A DNA stretch of 64,000 nucleotides from Acidobacterium sp. (GTDB lineage: Bacteria; Acidobacteriota; Terriglobia; Terriglobales; Acidobacteriaceae), in contig PMUI01000080.1 of NCBI GenBank assembly GCA_003166955.1, positions 56,033 to 120,032 of the forward strand. Direction: 5' to 3'. The notes under the pieces are model-generated. The model saw only the letters and a list, made by a program, of their open reading frames with translations, did no database searches and was not told the origin of the DNA. This document shows, in pieces, positions 18,403-26,787 of this stretch (positions are counted from its first letter, which is position 1; each line of letters begins with the position of its first letter). Position numbers and translations under genes: made by a program.

Positions 18403-19527
18403 CTAGTTTGCCGGCGGGGGCACGACTTTCTCCAGCTGAGCGATCTGCAGCTTTACCACGTCCACACTCGGTCCGGGCGGCATATAGGTCAGGCAGTGTC
18501 GCAGATGTTCCAGGGCCCCCGCGTACTCGCCTCTTCCGGCCAGAATCACAGCCAGCAGTTGTTCGGTGTTCGGGGCACGGTGGCTGGGATCCATAGACAG
18601 CGAGGTTTCGGCGCTGGTCTCGGCCTGCTTGCGATTGCCGAGATTCAAATTGCCCACGGCATTAAAGTACCAAATCTGCGGCGAACCGGCTGGATTGAGC
18701 TTCAATGCCTGATTGGTAGCATCCGCCACGGCCTGCCAGCTCTTTTGCAGAGCGGAAAGCTCAGCAATGGGCTCGTAGGGCGGGATGTAGTTGGGATCGG
18801 CCGCCACCGCCTTCCGATAGGCGTTGAGAGCCTCCTGAGGGCTGTTTTCCTGCTGGTCGACCTGACCAAGATGGTACCAGGCCTCGGCAAACTTCGGATC
18901 GATGCTCAGTGCCTTCTGCAGGTGGTGGCGCGCGCTGTCGAAGTGCTTCTCGAGGTCATCGATGTGGGCCTTCTCGAACTCCTTCAGAGCGTCGGCCGGC
19001 GCGGATGCGGTTGTCGAGCTGACGCTTGAGCCAGCTGCCCGCTCATCCCGGCTCAGCATAATTGTGCCAATCGAAGGGTCGTCTTCAATGGTGCGGTTGG
19101 CAATCGTCAGTCGTGTGGATGTGAAACCGTCGACGACGGCGGTGACGCTGCATCCCACCAGCTGCGACGGCGCCACATGGGTCGGATCTTTCTTTTGCGA
19201 GATGACCTCGCTGTTCCTGGCGGAAGGCACGATGTAAAAGCTTCCCTTTGCATCCGCCACCGTGTTGTAGCGCGCCGTGCCGCCGCAGGTCACGACCACC
19301 GGAATGGGATCCCACGGCAACGTGCCGGCCGCCATCGCCACCTTGCCGAAGAACTGCAGGCTGCCCGTCTGCTTGTTCATCAGCATCTCCATATTGGCGT
19401 CTTTGCCCACGTCGCTCACGGCTTCAGCGCCGCCGCTGTTCGCTATCGAGGGAGTTTGTGCCCGCATGCCAGCCCATGGAACACACAGAATGCCCAGAAT
19501 TGCGGCAATCGGCAGCTTGCTCTTCAT
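18403..19527 (-). CDS. Secreted beta-domain plus TPR protein, tandem copy A
   Basis: 374 residues. After a signal peptide ('LPIAAILGILCVPWAGMRAQ') comes a beta-sandwich region ('LPWDPIPVVVTCGG', 'YNTVADAKGSFYIVP', 'VGCSVTAVVDGFTSTRL') resembling a carboxypeptidase-regulatory-like domain, then TPR units ('FDSARHHLQKALSIDPKFAE', 'PQEALNAYRKAVAADPNY'). The ATG at 19525-19527 has GGAGG 5 bases upstream. It is a near copy of the gene at 19686-20813; long stretches of DNA are identical, so the pair arose by recent tandem duplication. Function unknown; likely a periplasmic or surface adaptor. Confidence 0.85.
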   Translation of the reverse strand: MKSKLPIAAILGILCVPWAGMRAQTPSIANSGGAEAVSDVGKDANMEMLMNKQTGSLQFFGKVAMAAGTLPWDPIPVVVTCGGTARYNTVADAKGSFYIVPSARNSEVISQKKDPTHVAPSQLVGCSVTAVVDGFTSTRLTIANRTIEDDPSIGTIMLSRDERAAGSSVSSTTASAPADALKEFEKAHIDDLEKHFDSARHHLQKALSIDPKFAEAWYHLGQVDQQENSPQEALNAYRKAVAADPNYIPPYEPIAELSALQKSWQAVADATNQALKLNPAGSPQIWYFNAVGNLNLGNRKQAETSAETSLSMDPSHRAPNTEQLLAVILAGRGEYAGALEHLRHCLTYMPPGPSVDVVKLQIAQLEKVVPPPAN

Positions 19528-19685
19528 GGGGTCCTCCGGATTCGCGAGTATTATACGCGCGAGAAATTCGACCACGCGCTCCAGAAGTTCGGAGAGTTCC
19601 TGCCCAGCCAGCGAAGGCGTGGGTGAACGTTCTGGATCAAGCGATCAGGCACGGATCTGAAGCTTCTGCCGCGAGAATTCAGGCG

Positions 19686-20813
19686 CTATTTTGCCGGCGG
19701 GGGGACTACTTTCTCCAGCTGAGCAATCTGCTGCTTCACCACGTCCACATTGGGTCCAGGCGGCAAATAGGTCAGGCAGTGCCGCAGATGTTCCAGAGCC
19801 CCCGCGTACTCGCCTCTTCCGGCCATAATCACAGCCAGCAGCTGTTCGGTGTTCGGCGCACGGTGGCTGGGATCCATGGACAGGGAGGTTTGGGCACTGG
19901 TCTCGGCCTGAGCGCGATTGCCGAGATTTAAATTGCCCACGGCATTAAAGTACCAAATCTGCGGCGAACCGGCTGGATTGAGTTTCAATGCCTGATTGGT
20001 AGCGTCCGCCACGGCCTGCCAGTTCTTTTGCAGAGCGGAAAGCTCAGCAATGGGCTCGTAGGGCGGGATGTAGTTGGGATCGGCCGCCACCGCCTTCCGA
20101 TAGGCGTTGAGAGCCTCCTGAGGGTTTCCCTGCTGGTCGACCTGGCCAAGATGGTACCAGGCCTCGGCAAACTTCGCATCGATACTGACCGCCTTCTCCA
20201 GGTGGTGGCGGGCGCTGTCGAAGTGTTTCTCAAGGTCATCGTTGTGTGCCTTCTCGAACTCCTTCAGAGCGTCAGGGGGCGCCGAGTCGGTTGTCGAGCT
20301 GACGCTTGAGCCGCCTGCCCGCTCATCCCGGCTCAGCATAATTGTGCCAATCGAAGGGTCGTCCTCAATGGTGCGGTTGGCAATCGTCAGTCGCGTGGAT
20401 GCGAAACCGTCGACCACGGCGGTGACGCTGCATCCCACCAGCTCGGACGGCGCCGCATGGCTGAGATCTTTCTTTTCCGGGGATAGCTCGCTGCTCCTGG
20501 GGGGAGGCACGATGTAAAAGGCCCCCTTGGCATCCGCCACGGTGTTGTAGCGCGCCTTGTCGCCGCAGGTCACGACCACCGGAATGGGATCCCACGGCAA
20601 TCTGCCGGCTGCCATTGCCACCTTGCCGAAGAACTGGAGGCTCCCGGTCTGCTGATTCATGAGCTGGCCAAAACGGGCGTCTTTACCCACGGTACTCGAT
20701 GATTCCGGGCCACCGGTATTCGACCCCGTGGAGGGGCTTACCTGCGCTTGCATGCCAGCCCATGAAACGCACAAAATGGTCAGAATTCCGAAGATCTGCA
20801 GCTTGATTCTCAT
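19686..20813 (-). CDS. Secreted beta-domain plus TPR protein, tandem copy B
   Basis: 375 residues with the same order as copy A: signal peptide ('LQIFGILTILCVSWAGMQAQ'), beta-sandwich ('LPWDPIPVVVTCGDKARYN') and TPR units ending in 'IAQLEKVVPPPAK'. Differences from copy A cluster in the mature N-terminus and around the 'PPPRSSELSPEKKDLS' segment. Copy B has 'QQGNPQEAL' where copy A has 'QQENSPQEAL', a one-codon length change. It lies 93 bp downstream of the CRTAC1 gene on the same strand. No function can be assigned. Confidence 0.85.
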   Translation of the reverse strand: MRIKLQIFGILTILCVSWAGMQAQVSPSTGSNTGGPESSSTVGKDARFGQLMNQQTGSLQFFGKVAMAAGRLPWDPIPVVVTCGDKARYNTVADAKGAFYIVPPPRSSELSPEKKDLSHAAPSELVGCSVTAVVDGFASTRLTIANRTIEDDPSIGTIMLSRDERAGGSSVSSTTDSAPPDALKEFEKAHNDDLEKHFDSARHHLEKAVSIDAKFAEAWYHLGQVDQQGNPQEALNAYRKAVAADPNYIPPYEPIAELSALQKNWQAVADATNQALKLNPAGSPQIWYFNAVGNLNLGNRAQAETSAQTSLSMDPSHRAPNTEQLLAVIMAGRGEYAGALEHLRHCLTYLPPGPNVDVVKQQIAQLEKVVPPPAK

Positions 20814-20906
20814 AAGGCACTCCAGGGTCCGCGAACATTATACGACTCACACCAGGGCTCGGAACGTGACGAATCTCCGCCATCCTGAGGGTTCATAGCC
20901 ACCGAA

Positions 20907-22637
20907 CTAGCTCCACTTACCGGTGCCTTCGACGATGGTGATGTACCGGTTCAACGGGAGGTCGGAGAATCGCTCAACCGCGCCACTTGGCAAGGGCCAT
21001 GTGACCTCGAGGCTGTCGATTTTGGGTCTCTGGCCAATTCCGAGGACCACCCGGGGATCATGAGACGACAGGAAGCTGCCGCCCCCAATCCTGACCCGGG
21101 AGCGCTTCAGATCCCCGGCTTGGTAACTGACGCGCGCTCCGACCGCATCCGGATTGCACTTGCGCCCGACCAGACGGACGCCGAGCCAGTTGTTGCGCCG
21201 GCCTGCCTGATTGTGCAGCAGGAGGGGCGCCTCATCGTTGGGGACGATCAGCACATCGACCGCGCCATCATTGTCGAAATCGCCGATGGCCAGGCCGCGC
21301 GCGGGGAACGTTCGCGAAAACACCGGCCCGCTCTCCGCGCTGACATCCCGAAACAATTTCCCCTCGTGATGAAAGAGGAGCAACCGCTGCCTCCACTGAA
21401 TCATTCCCGAGGCCTCCTGGAGCAGCTCATCGGGGAACCCGTTGGCCGCGATCAGGTCGAGGTCGCCGTCGTTATCGTAGTCAAGGAACTTCAGGCCCCA
21501 GCCGCTCATCCAGCGGGTCGGCATCCCGATGCCCGCTTGCGTCGCAACATCGTCGAAACTGCCGTCGCCGTTATTTTGATAGAGCGAAAAAACCTCCTCA
21601 TCGATATTCGCGACGAAGAGGTCCATCCAGCCATCCTGGTTGAAGTCAGCCGCGTCCACTCCCATCCCCGAGCGGGCCCTTCCATCTCTGCTGTACGCGA
21701 CATCGGCCTCCAGACCCTTGTCTTCAAACTTGCCGCGGCGATTCATGTACAGGAAGTTCGGCACCGTGTCGTTGGCAACAAACAGGTCCATCCAGCCGTC
21801 GTTGTTCACGTCCGCAGCTACAACGCCCCAGGCCTTTCCCAGGTGCTCGGCGATTCCCGCGGACTTGCTAACATCCGTAAAGGTGCCATCGCCGTTGTTA
21901 TGGAAAAGCCAGCTCGGCTCGGGGTTGAAGGTTGTGGGAATACAGTAGTGATGCACTCCGGCAGCATCGGTGGCGCATCCGCGCGAAAGCTCGAACTGGG
22001 CGAATTGACACACGAACAGGTCCAGCCTGCCATCATTGTCGTAATCGAACCAGACGGCACTCGTGCTCCACCCGCCGGCGCCGACTCTCGCCGCGTCCGT
22101 AACATCGGTGAACGTACCATCGCCATTGTTGCGGTACAGAATGTTTCGTCCGCATTGCGTTACATACAAATCGGGAAGCCCATCGCCGTTGTAGTCACCC
22201 ACGGCGACTCCCTGTCCGTAGCCCCCGCCCGCCACCCGAGCCTTCTCCGTGACATCGGTAAATGTGCCGTCCCGATTATTGCGATACAACGCATTGCGCA
22301 GCGGGCGAACCGGAGTGTAGAAGTTCGACTTACCGCTGTTAACGAAATAAATATCCATCCAGCCATCGTTGTCGTAGTCCAGGAAGGCGCAGCCCGCTCC
22401 GCTACTTTCCGGAAGATATTTCTGAGCAGATCGGCCTGCATTGTGCACCCATCGAATGCCGCTTCTTTCAGGAAGCACCTCTTCGAACGGATAGAGTGCC
22501 GGCGGAACAGCAGCCCCGCTGAGCGGAGTCCGATGCAGAGCCGAGCCCGCTGCGGCAAGCGCCAGATTACGAAGCAGCCTGCGGCGAGAGAATTCCCCGA
22601 ACGGCCTGACGGCTCTGGGCTTTATGCAGAAGGACAT
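20907..22637 (-). CDS. CRTAC1-family FG-GAP/VCBS protein with ASPIC/UnbV C-terminus
   Basis: 576 residues. The N-terminus 'SRRRLLRNLALAAAG' looks like a twin-arginine export signal. The body is a beta-propeller of FG-GAP/VCBS repeats with calcium-loop motifs ('DYDNDGWMDIYF', 'DYNGDGLPDLYV', 'DYDNDGRLDLFV', 'DVNNDGWMDLFV', 'DFNQDGWMDLFV', 'DYDNDGDLDLIA', 'DFDNDGAVDVLI'). The C-terminal ~110 residues ('NWLGVRLVGRKCNPDAVGARV', 'DSLEVTWPLPSGAVERF') are the ASPIC/UnbV domain. Such proteins are extracellular or periplasmic and of unknown function. The ATG at 22635-22637 follows AGGA. Only 36 bp separate this start from the divergent TPR gene. Confidence 0.9.
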   Translation of the reverse strand: MSFCIKPRAVRPFGEFSRRRLLRNLALAAAGSALHRTPLSGAAVPPALYPFEEVLPERSGIRWVHNAGRSAQKYLPESSGAGCAFLDYDNDGWMDIYFVNSGKSNFYTPVRPLRNALYRNNRDGTFTDVTEKARVAGGGYGQGVAVGDYNGDGLPDLYVTQCGRNILYRNNGDGTFTDVTDAARVGAGGWSTSAVWFDYDNDGRLDLFVCQFAQFELSRGCATDAAGVHHYCIPTTFNPEPSWLFHNNGDGTFTDVSKSAGIAEHLGKAWGVVAADVNNDGWMDLFVANDTVPNFLYMNRRGKFEDKGLEADVAYSRDGRARSGMGVDAADFNQDGWMDLFVANIDEEVFSLYQNNGDGSFDDVATQAGIGMPTRWMSGWGLKFLDYDNDGDLDLIAANGFPDELLQEASGMIQWRQRLLLFHHEGKLFRDVSAESGPVFSRTFPARGLAIGDFDNDGAVDVLIVPNDEAPLLLHNQAGRRNNWLGVRLVGRKCNPDAVGARVSYQAGDLKRSRVRIGGGSFLSSHDPRVVLGIGQRPKIDSLEVTWPLPSGAVERFSDLPLNRYITIVEGTGKWS

Positions 22638-22647
22638 CGATCCTGTC

Positions 22648-22655
22648 AGTATAAT
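22648..22655. promoter_or_regulatory. -10-like elements in a 36-bp divergent gap
   Basis: The gap between two divergent start codons (22637 and 22674) contains TATAAT on the plus strand (22650-22655) and, overlapping it, TATACT on the minus strand (22648-22653). No good -35 box is placed for either. Any promoter for each gene must extend into the other gene's coding sequence. Confidence 0.35.
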
Positions 22656-22673
22656 TGGCGATGGACACACCCC

Positions 22674-24692
22674 ATGCCATTGCAGGCACTCAGGTCCATT
22701 TCCCTCGGACTTGCTCTTTCACCGTGCGTAGGCTTGGCCTGGGCGCAATCCACTCCAGCCATCGAATCCCCACCGGCCGCGACGGCGGATTCGGCCGAAT
22801 TGGCCCGCTTGAAAGACCTGGCCGCGAGCGACAGCGAAGCCGGCAAAACCACCGACGCAATCCGCGATTACCGGCAGGCGCTAACGCTGCAGCCCGACTG
22901 GAAAGAGGGATGGTGGAACCTCGGAATGCTGCAATACAGCAGCGGCCAGTTCGGGGACGCGAAGTCGACCTTCGAAAAAGTAACAGTGTTTGCGCCGAAT
23001 CTGGGGATCGGCTGGGGTGTTCTCGGATTGTCGGAGTATGAGACGGGCGATTACGACGCTGCCCTGACACATTTGGAGCAAGGGCAAAGGCTCGGAATGC
23101 AGAATGACGATGAGATTGCCCGCGTCTCCGAATATCATCTGTGCCTCCTGTGGATTCGAGCAGGAGAGTTCGACCGCGCATCTGCTCTATTGATCGCGAA
23201 GTTCGGAGCCGGTACGGTGTCTGAACAGGTGAAGATTGCGCTGGGCCTGGCCACGCTGCGTGTTCCGTTGCTGCCGCAGCGCATCGATCCGTCGCAGGAG
23301 GCGCTGGTTTTGGCAGCCGGCGAGGCGGCGTTGAGCGATGATCCAAGGGCTTTTTCCACGCTGCTCCGCGCGCACCCGACGCTTCCTTGGCTGCACCTGG
23401 CATACTGCCGCTCCCTGGCCAGGGCCGGAAGTGCCCGCGAGGCACTGGAGCAGTGTCAGGCTGAAATGCGAATCTCGCCGAAGAGCCCGCTTCCCTGGAT
23501 CGAGGTCAGCCGTATCGAGGTTCAACAGCGCGCTTTGGGCGAAGCCCTCCAATCGGCTCGGGCGACTGTCCGCCAGTTACCCAGCGATGTTGAGGCTCAC
23601 CGGATGTTGGCCCAGGCCGCAGAGGCTTCCAGGAAGATGGACGAGGCGGACGAGGAGCGGAAACTAGCCGCTGCGCTGCCGCCCGCTGAGGCTCATCTCG
23701 AGGAGCGCATTGTCCAGCTTTATGCGAGCCCAGGCGTGCAGGCGGATGAGGCTCAGGCGCGATGGAAGCAGGCACTGGGGGAGTACGTAGCGGCAGACTA
23801 CCCTGCGGCCAGCGCCGATCTGAAGGCGTGGCTGGCCTCGAATCCCTCCAGCGGTACAGGCTGGGCGCTGCTCGGATTGTGCGAGTTTGCGCTGAAGGAC
23901 TACGACAACGCGCTGATTCACCTGGATCGAAGCGCGAAGCTCGGCCTGAGCGCCAGCTCGGAGTCCATCGATCAGGCGCGATACACCTATGGAATCCTGC
24001 TCGTGCACGCCGGGCGCTTCGACGAGGCGGAGACCATCCTGGCCACCGCATGGCATCCGGCCAGTCCGCTGCGGCCGAAAGTCGAATTTGTCCTGGGCCT
24101 GGCGCTGCTTCGCCGACCGGAGTTTCCCGACCAGACCGCAGCAACAGAAACAGAGTTGGTGAGCGACGCGGGACACATTGCGGTGCTTCTCGAGCAGAGC
24201 AAATACGACCAGGCCTTCCCGCAATTCAAACTCCTGCTCGACCGATACCCCAACGCGCCGTTTCTCCATTACGCGTACGGAACCGCGCTGATCGCCCTCT
24301 CCGAGTTCGACCAGGCAACGGCGCAGATGCAGGCGGAGCGGACCATCTCGCCCGGAAGCGAGCTGCCCTGCGTCAGTCTTGCTTCCATCGCGCTCCGTCA
24401 GAGCAATGCGGCGCCCGCGGTCAAGTGGGCGCAATGCGCTCTGGATCTGAATCACGACTCGGTCGACGCCCATTACCTGCTGGGGCGGGCCAACCTGCAA
24501 ATGGGCGACCTGGCCATAGCCATCCGCGAGCTGGAGATCGCCAGCACTATGAGTCCGGAGAGCCCCGAGATTCACTTCAATCTCGCCAGAGCCTATGCCA
24601 GAGCAAAGATGACGGACAAGGCACAGCGCGAGCGGGAGACATTTTCGCGATTGAACGAGGCGCAGAAAACCAGCCAGCCTGCGCATCCCTGA
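22674..24692 (+). CDS. Exported TPR-repeat protein
   Basis: 672 residues with a signal peptide ('ISLGLALSPCVGLAWAQS'). Two similar halves are visible. Each begins with a TPR block ('GWWNLGMLQYSSGQFGDAKSTF' / 'GWALLGLCEFALKDYDNALIHL'), then 'HLCLLWIRAGEFDRASALL' / 'YGILLVHAGRFDEAETIL', then a 'LGLATLRVPLLPQ' / 'LGLALLRRPEFPDQ' helix. The two halves therefore look like an internal duplication. The frame is open far upstream, antisense to the CRTAC1 gene, but the signal peptide fixes the start at 22674. It is divergent from the CRTAC1 gene, and a TPR/CRTAC1 pairing recurs at 32244-36418, which hints at partnership. Confidence 0.85.
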   Translation: MPLQALRSISLGLALSPCVGLAWAQSTPAIESPPAATADSAELARLKDLAASDSEAGKTTDAIRDYRQALTLQPDWKEGWWNLGMLQYSSGQFGDAKSTFEKVTVFAPNLGIGWGVLGLSEYETGDYDAALTHLEQGQRLGMQNDDEIARVSEYHLCLLWIRAGEFDRASALLIAKFGAGTVSEQVKIALGLATLRVPLLPQRIDPSQEALVLAAGEAALSDDPRAFSTLLRAHPTLPWLHLAYCRSLARAGSAREALEQCQAEMRISPKSPLPWIEVSRIEVQQRALGEALQSARATVRQLPSDVEAHRMLAQAAEASRKMDEADEERKLAAALPPAEAHLEERIVQLYASPGVQADEAQARWKQALGEYVAADYPAASADLKAWLASNPSSGTGWALLGLCEFALKDYDNALIHLDRSAKLGLSASSESIDQARYTYGILLVHAGRFDEAETILATAWHPASPLRPKVEFVLGLALLRRPEFPDQTAATETELVSDAGHIAVLLEQSKYDQAFPQFKLLLDRYPNAPFLHYAYGTALIALSEFDQATAQMQAERTISPGSELPCVSLASIALRQSNAAPAVKWAQCALDLNHDSVDAHYLLGRANLQMGDLAIAIRELEIASTMSPESPEIHFNLARAYARAKMTDKAQRERETFSRLNEAQKTSQPAHP

Positions 24693-24979
24693 AAGGGAAC
24701 CGATCGAAGGCTCGGCGATGTCATGGCAGGTTTTCGCGACCCGCGGATGGAACAGGCAAGAATGCACGGAACTATTTTCGCGATGGTACGTCTTCTTTCG
24801 CAGCGCGATGTGAACTGGCTGGCTTTTCAGCGGTTTGGTGCACACCTGGGCTTGTATAATCAGCAGCAAAATGCGTGCGCACAGCGCGCTCACCTCGAGC
24901 GTCCTGTGTAGCCTGGAACGCGGGGCGAGGCGCGAAGGGTAGGTTAAGGGTTGTTCGCTCGCTGGAGGGCAGGTAGCCC

Positions 24980-26719
24980 ATGTTCCGATCCATTTCGCTG
25001 ACCGTGGTTTCATTGTTTTCCCTTGTTGCTCTGGCCCAGCAAACCGACACCGGCGCCGCGCCTCCACCGACTCTTCAGGTCACCACTCGCCTGGTATACG
25101 TGGATGTCCTGGCGCGGGATAAATCCGGAAAGGTGGTTCGCGGCCTGACGCAGCAGGATTTCAAGATCACGGAAGACGGCAAACCGCAGATGGTCCGGTT
25201 TTTTGAGGCACACGATGCGCAGCCCGCCAGTCCGCCAACGCCCGCCCCGCTGGAAGAGGCAAAGACCGAATTTTCCAACGTGAACGCCGGCAGCGCGTCG
25301 CTGCCCATGACGATGGTGTTGTTCGACCTGCTCAATACGCCCTATGACGACCAGCTTTCTGGGCGCCAGCAGATGCTGAAGTTCCTCAACGCCCTGCCCG
25401 CGGGAGAGCGCATGGTGGTGTTCACGCTGGGCAACCGTCTGCAAATGACCCAGGGGTTGAGCGGCAGCCCCACGCTGGTCGAGGCGGTTGCGAAGATGCT
25501 TGTCCCAACGAATCGCGGCCTCGACACCTCGAAAACCGAGGCTATGCAGGACGATCAGGTCGCGGCCAACTTCAAAAGGCAGAGCTCCCCGTCACTCGGC
25601 AGCCTGCCCGGCGCCAGCGCGAGCGACAATATGGGGTCCAAACCGGATGCTCAATCCTACGAGGTCCGCGCGCGCAGCACGATTTCGGCTCTCGGCGAAC
25701 TGGCGAAAGCGATGGCGGACTACCCAGGGCGCAAGAGCCTCTACTGGGTGGCGGAAAGCTATCCGCTCTCGATCGAGATTGTCGGACCTCCAGTCGATAC
25801 GGATCCCTCATTTGGATCAGCGACTCAGTTCGATACCAGCCTAATCAACCTGCAGGGGCACTTCAGCCAGACTTCGAAGGACGAGATGCGGGAGACGCTG
25901 AACCAACTAGCCACCGCCAGGATTGCGGTTTACCCTACCAGTATTTTTGGACTCGCCTCCCAGGCCTCGAGCGCGGCGGTTACCGCGCCGGTGGAGTTGG
26001 GCGGGCAAAATCCCGGCGACCCGCGCGGCGGCTTCTTCACGCTGAATAACCTCAAAGTCGAGATGAACGATCTGGCGCGCGTCACCGGCGGCGAGGCGAT
26101 TTTCGGAACCAACGACATCGCCGGAGCCATGCGGCGCACCATGGACGACAGCGCCAGCTACTACACGCTTGCCTTCACGCCAACCAACGAGAAGTGGAAT
26201 GGCCAGTTCCGCGCCATCCGCGTCGATGCGGCCGGCGGCCTGAACCTCATCTACCGGCGCGGTTACTTTGCCACGCCGGATGCCTCGGCCGCGGATTCCG
26301 GCGAGGACTTTCAGCGCGCTATGCAGCCCGGAGTTCCCGAGGAAACCGGGGTGCGGCTGCAGTCGAAGATCCTGCCGCCCGATCCCCAGCATCCAGGGCT
26401 GCACTTCATATCCACAATCAACACGGCGGATGTGGCTTTCAGCACCACGCCCGACGGCCATCGTCGCGCGAAGCTGTTCGTCCAGCTGGTCGCTTTCAGC
26501 GACGCCGAAAATCAGCCGAAAACACTGCCGCAGACCTCGGGCACGCTCAACATCGATCTCGATCAGCAGAAGTATGAATTCATTCTGACTGCCGGAATCG
26601 CGTTCCCTCAGCAACTGGACCTGAAGCCAGGGAAATACCGCGTCCTGCTGGGCGTGAACGACGTGAACAGCCACAGGCTCGGCACATTGGAAATTCCGAT
26701 TACAGTTCCCGCCGATTAA
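24980..26719 (+). CDS. VWFA-related acidobacterial protein, copy A
   Basis: 579 residues. A short signal peptide ('TVVSLFSLVALAQQ') is followed by 'VTTRLVYVDVLARDKSGKVVRGL' and 'DFKITEDGKPQ', the hallmark start of the VWFA-related acidobacterial family (TIGR03436-like). The von Willebrand A region has 'MVLFDLLNTPYDDQLSGRQQ' in place of a classic DxSxS metal site, as is common in this family. 'YPGRKSLYWVAESYPL' and 'ASYYTLAFTPTNEKWNGQFR' are further family blocks. The C-terminus is a beta domain. Secreted, function unknown. It heads a same-strand series with gaps of 68, 37 and 95 bp. Confidence 0.9.
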   Translation: MFRSISLTVVSLFSLVALAQQTDTGAAPPPTLQVTTRLVYVDVLARDKSGKVVRGLTQQDFKITEDGKPQMVRFFEAHDAQPASPPTPAPLEEAKTEFSNVNAGSASLPMTMVLFDLLNTPYDDQLSGRQQMLKFLNALPAGERMVVFTLGNRLQMTQGLSGSPTLVEAVAKMLVPTNRGLDTSKTEAMQDDQVAANFKRQSSPSLGSLPGASASDNMGSKPDAQSYEVRARSTISALGELAKAMADYPGRKSLYWVAESYPLSIEIVGPPVDTDPSFGSATQFDTSLINLQGHFSQTSKDEMRETLNQLATARIAVYPTSIFGLASQASSAAVTAPVELGGQNPGDPRGGFFTLNNLKVEMNDLARVTGGEAIFGTNDIAGAMRRTMDDSASYYTLAFTPTNEKWNGQFRAIRVDAAGGLNLIYRRGYFATPDASAADSGEDFQRAMQPGVPEETGVRLQSKILPPDPQHPGLHFISTINTADVAFSTTPDGHRRAKLFVQLVAFSDAENQPKTLPQTSGTLNIDLDQQKYEFILTAGIAFPQQLDLKPGKYRVLLGVNDVNSHRLGTLEIPITVPAD

Positions 26720-26787
26720 GTTGCCGGCGGGATCGAGAGAAACCTGCGCTTCTTAACACGATCTCTGGAAGGCTACGGAGAGAAGCC

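Noticed and set aside
21060..22673. 538-codon upstream extension of the TPR gene at 22674
   Set aside because: The extension is antisense to the CRTAC1 gene and would bury a good signal peptide in the middle of the protein.
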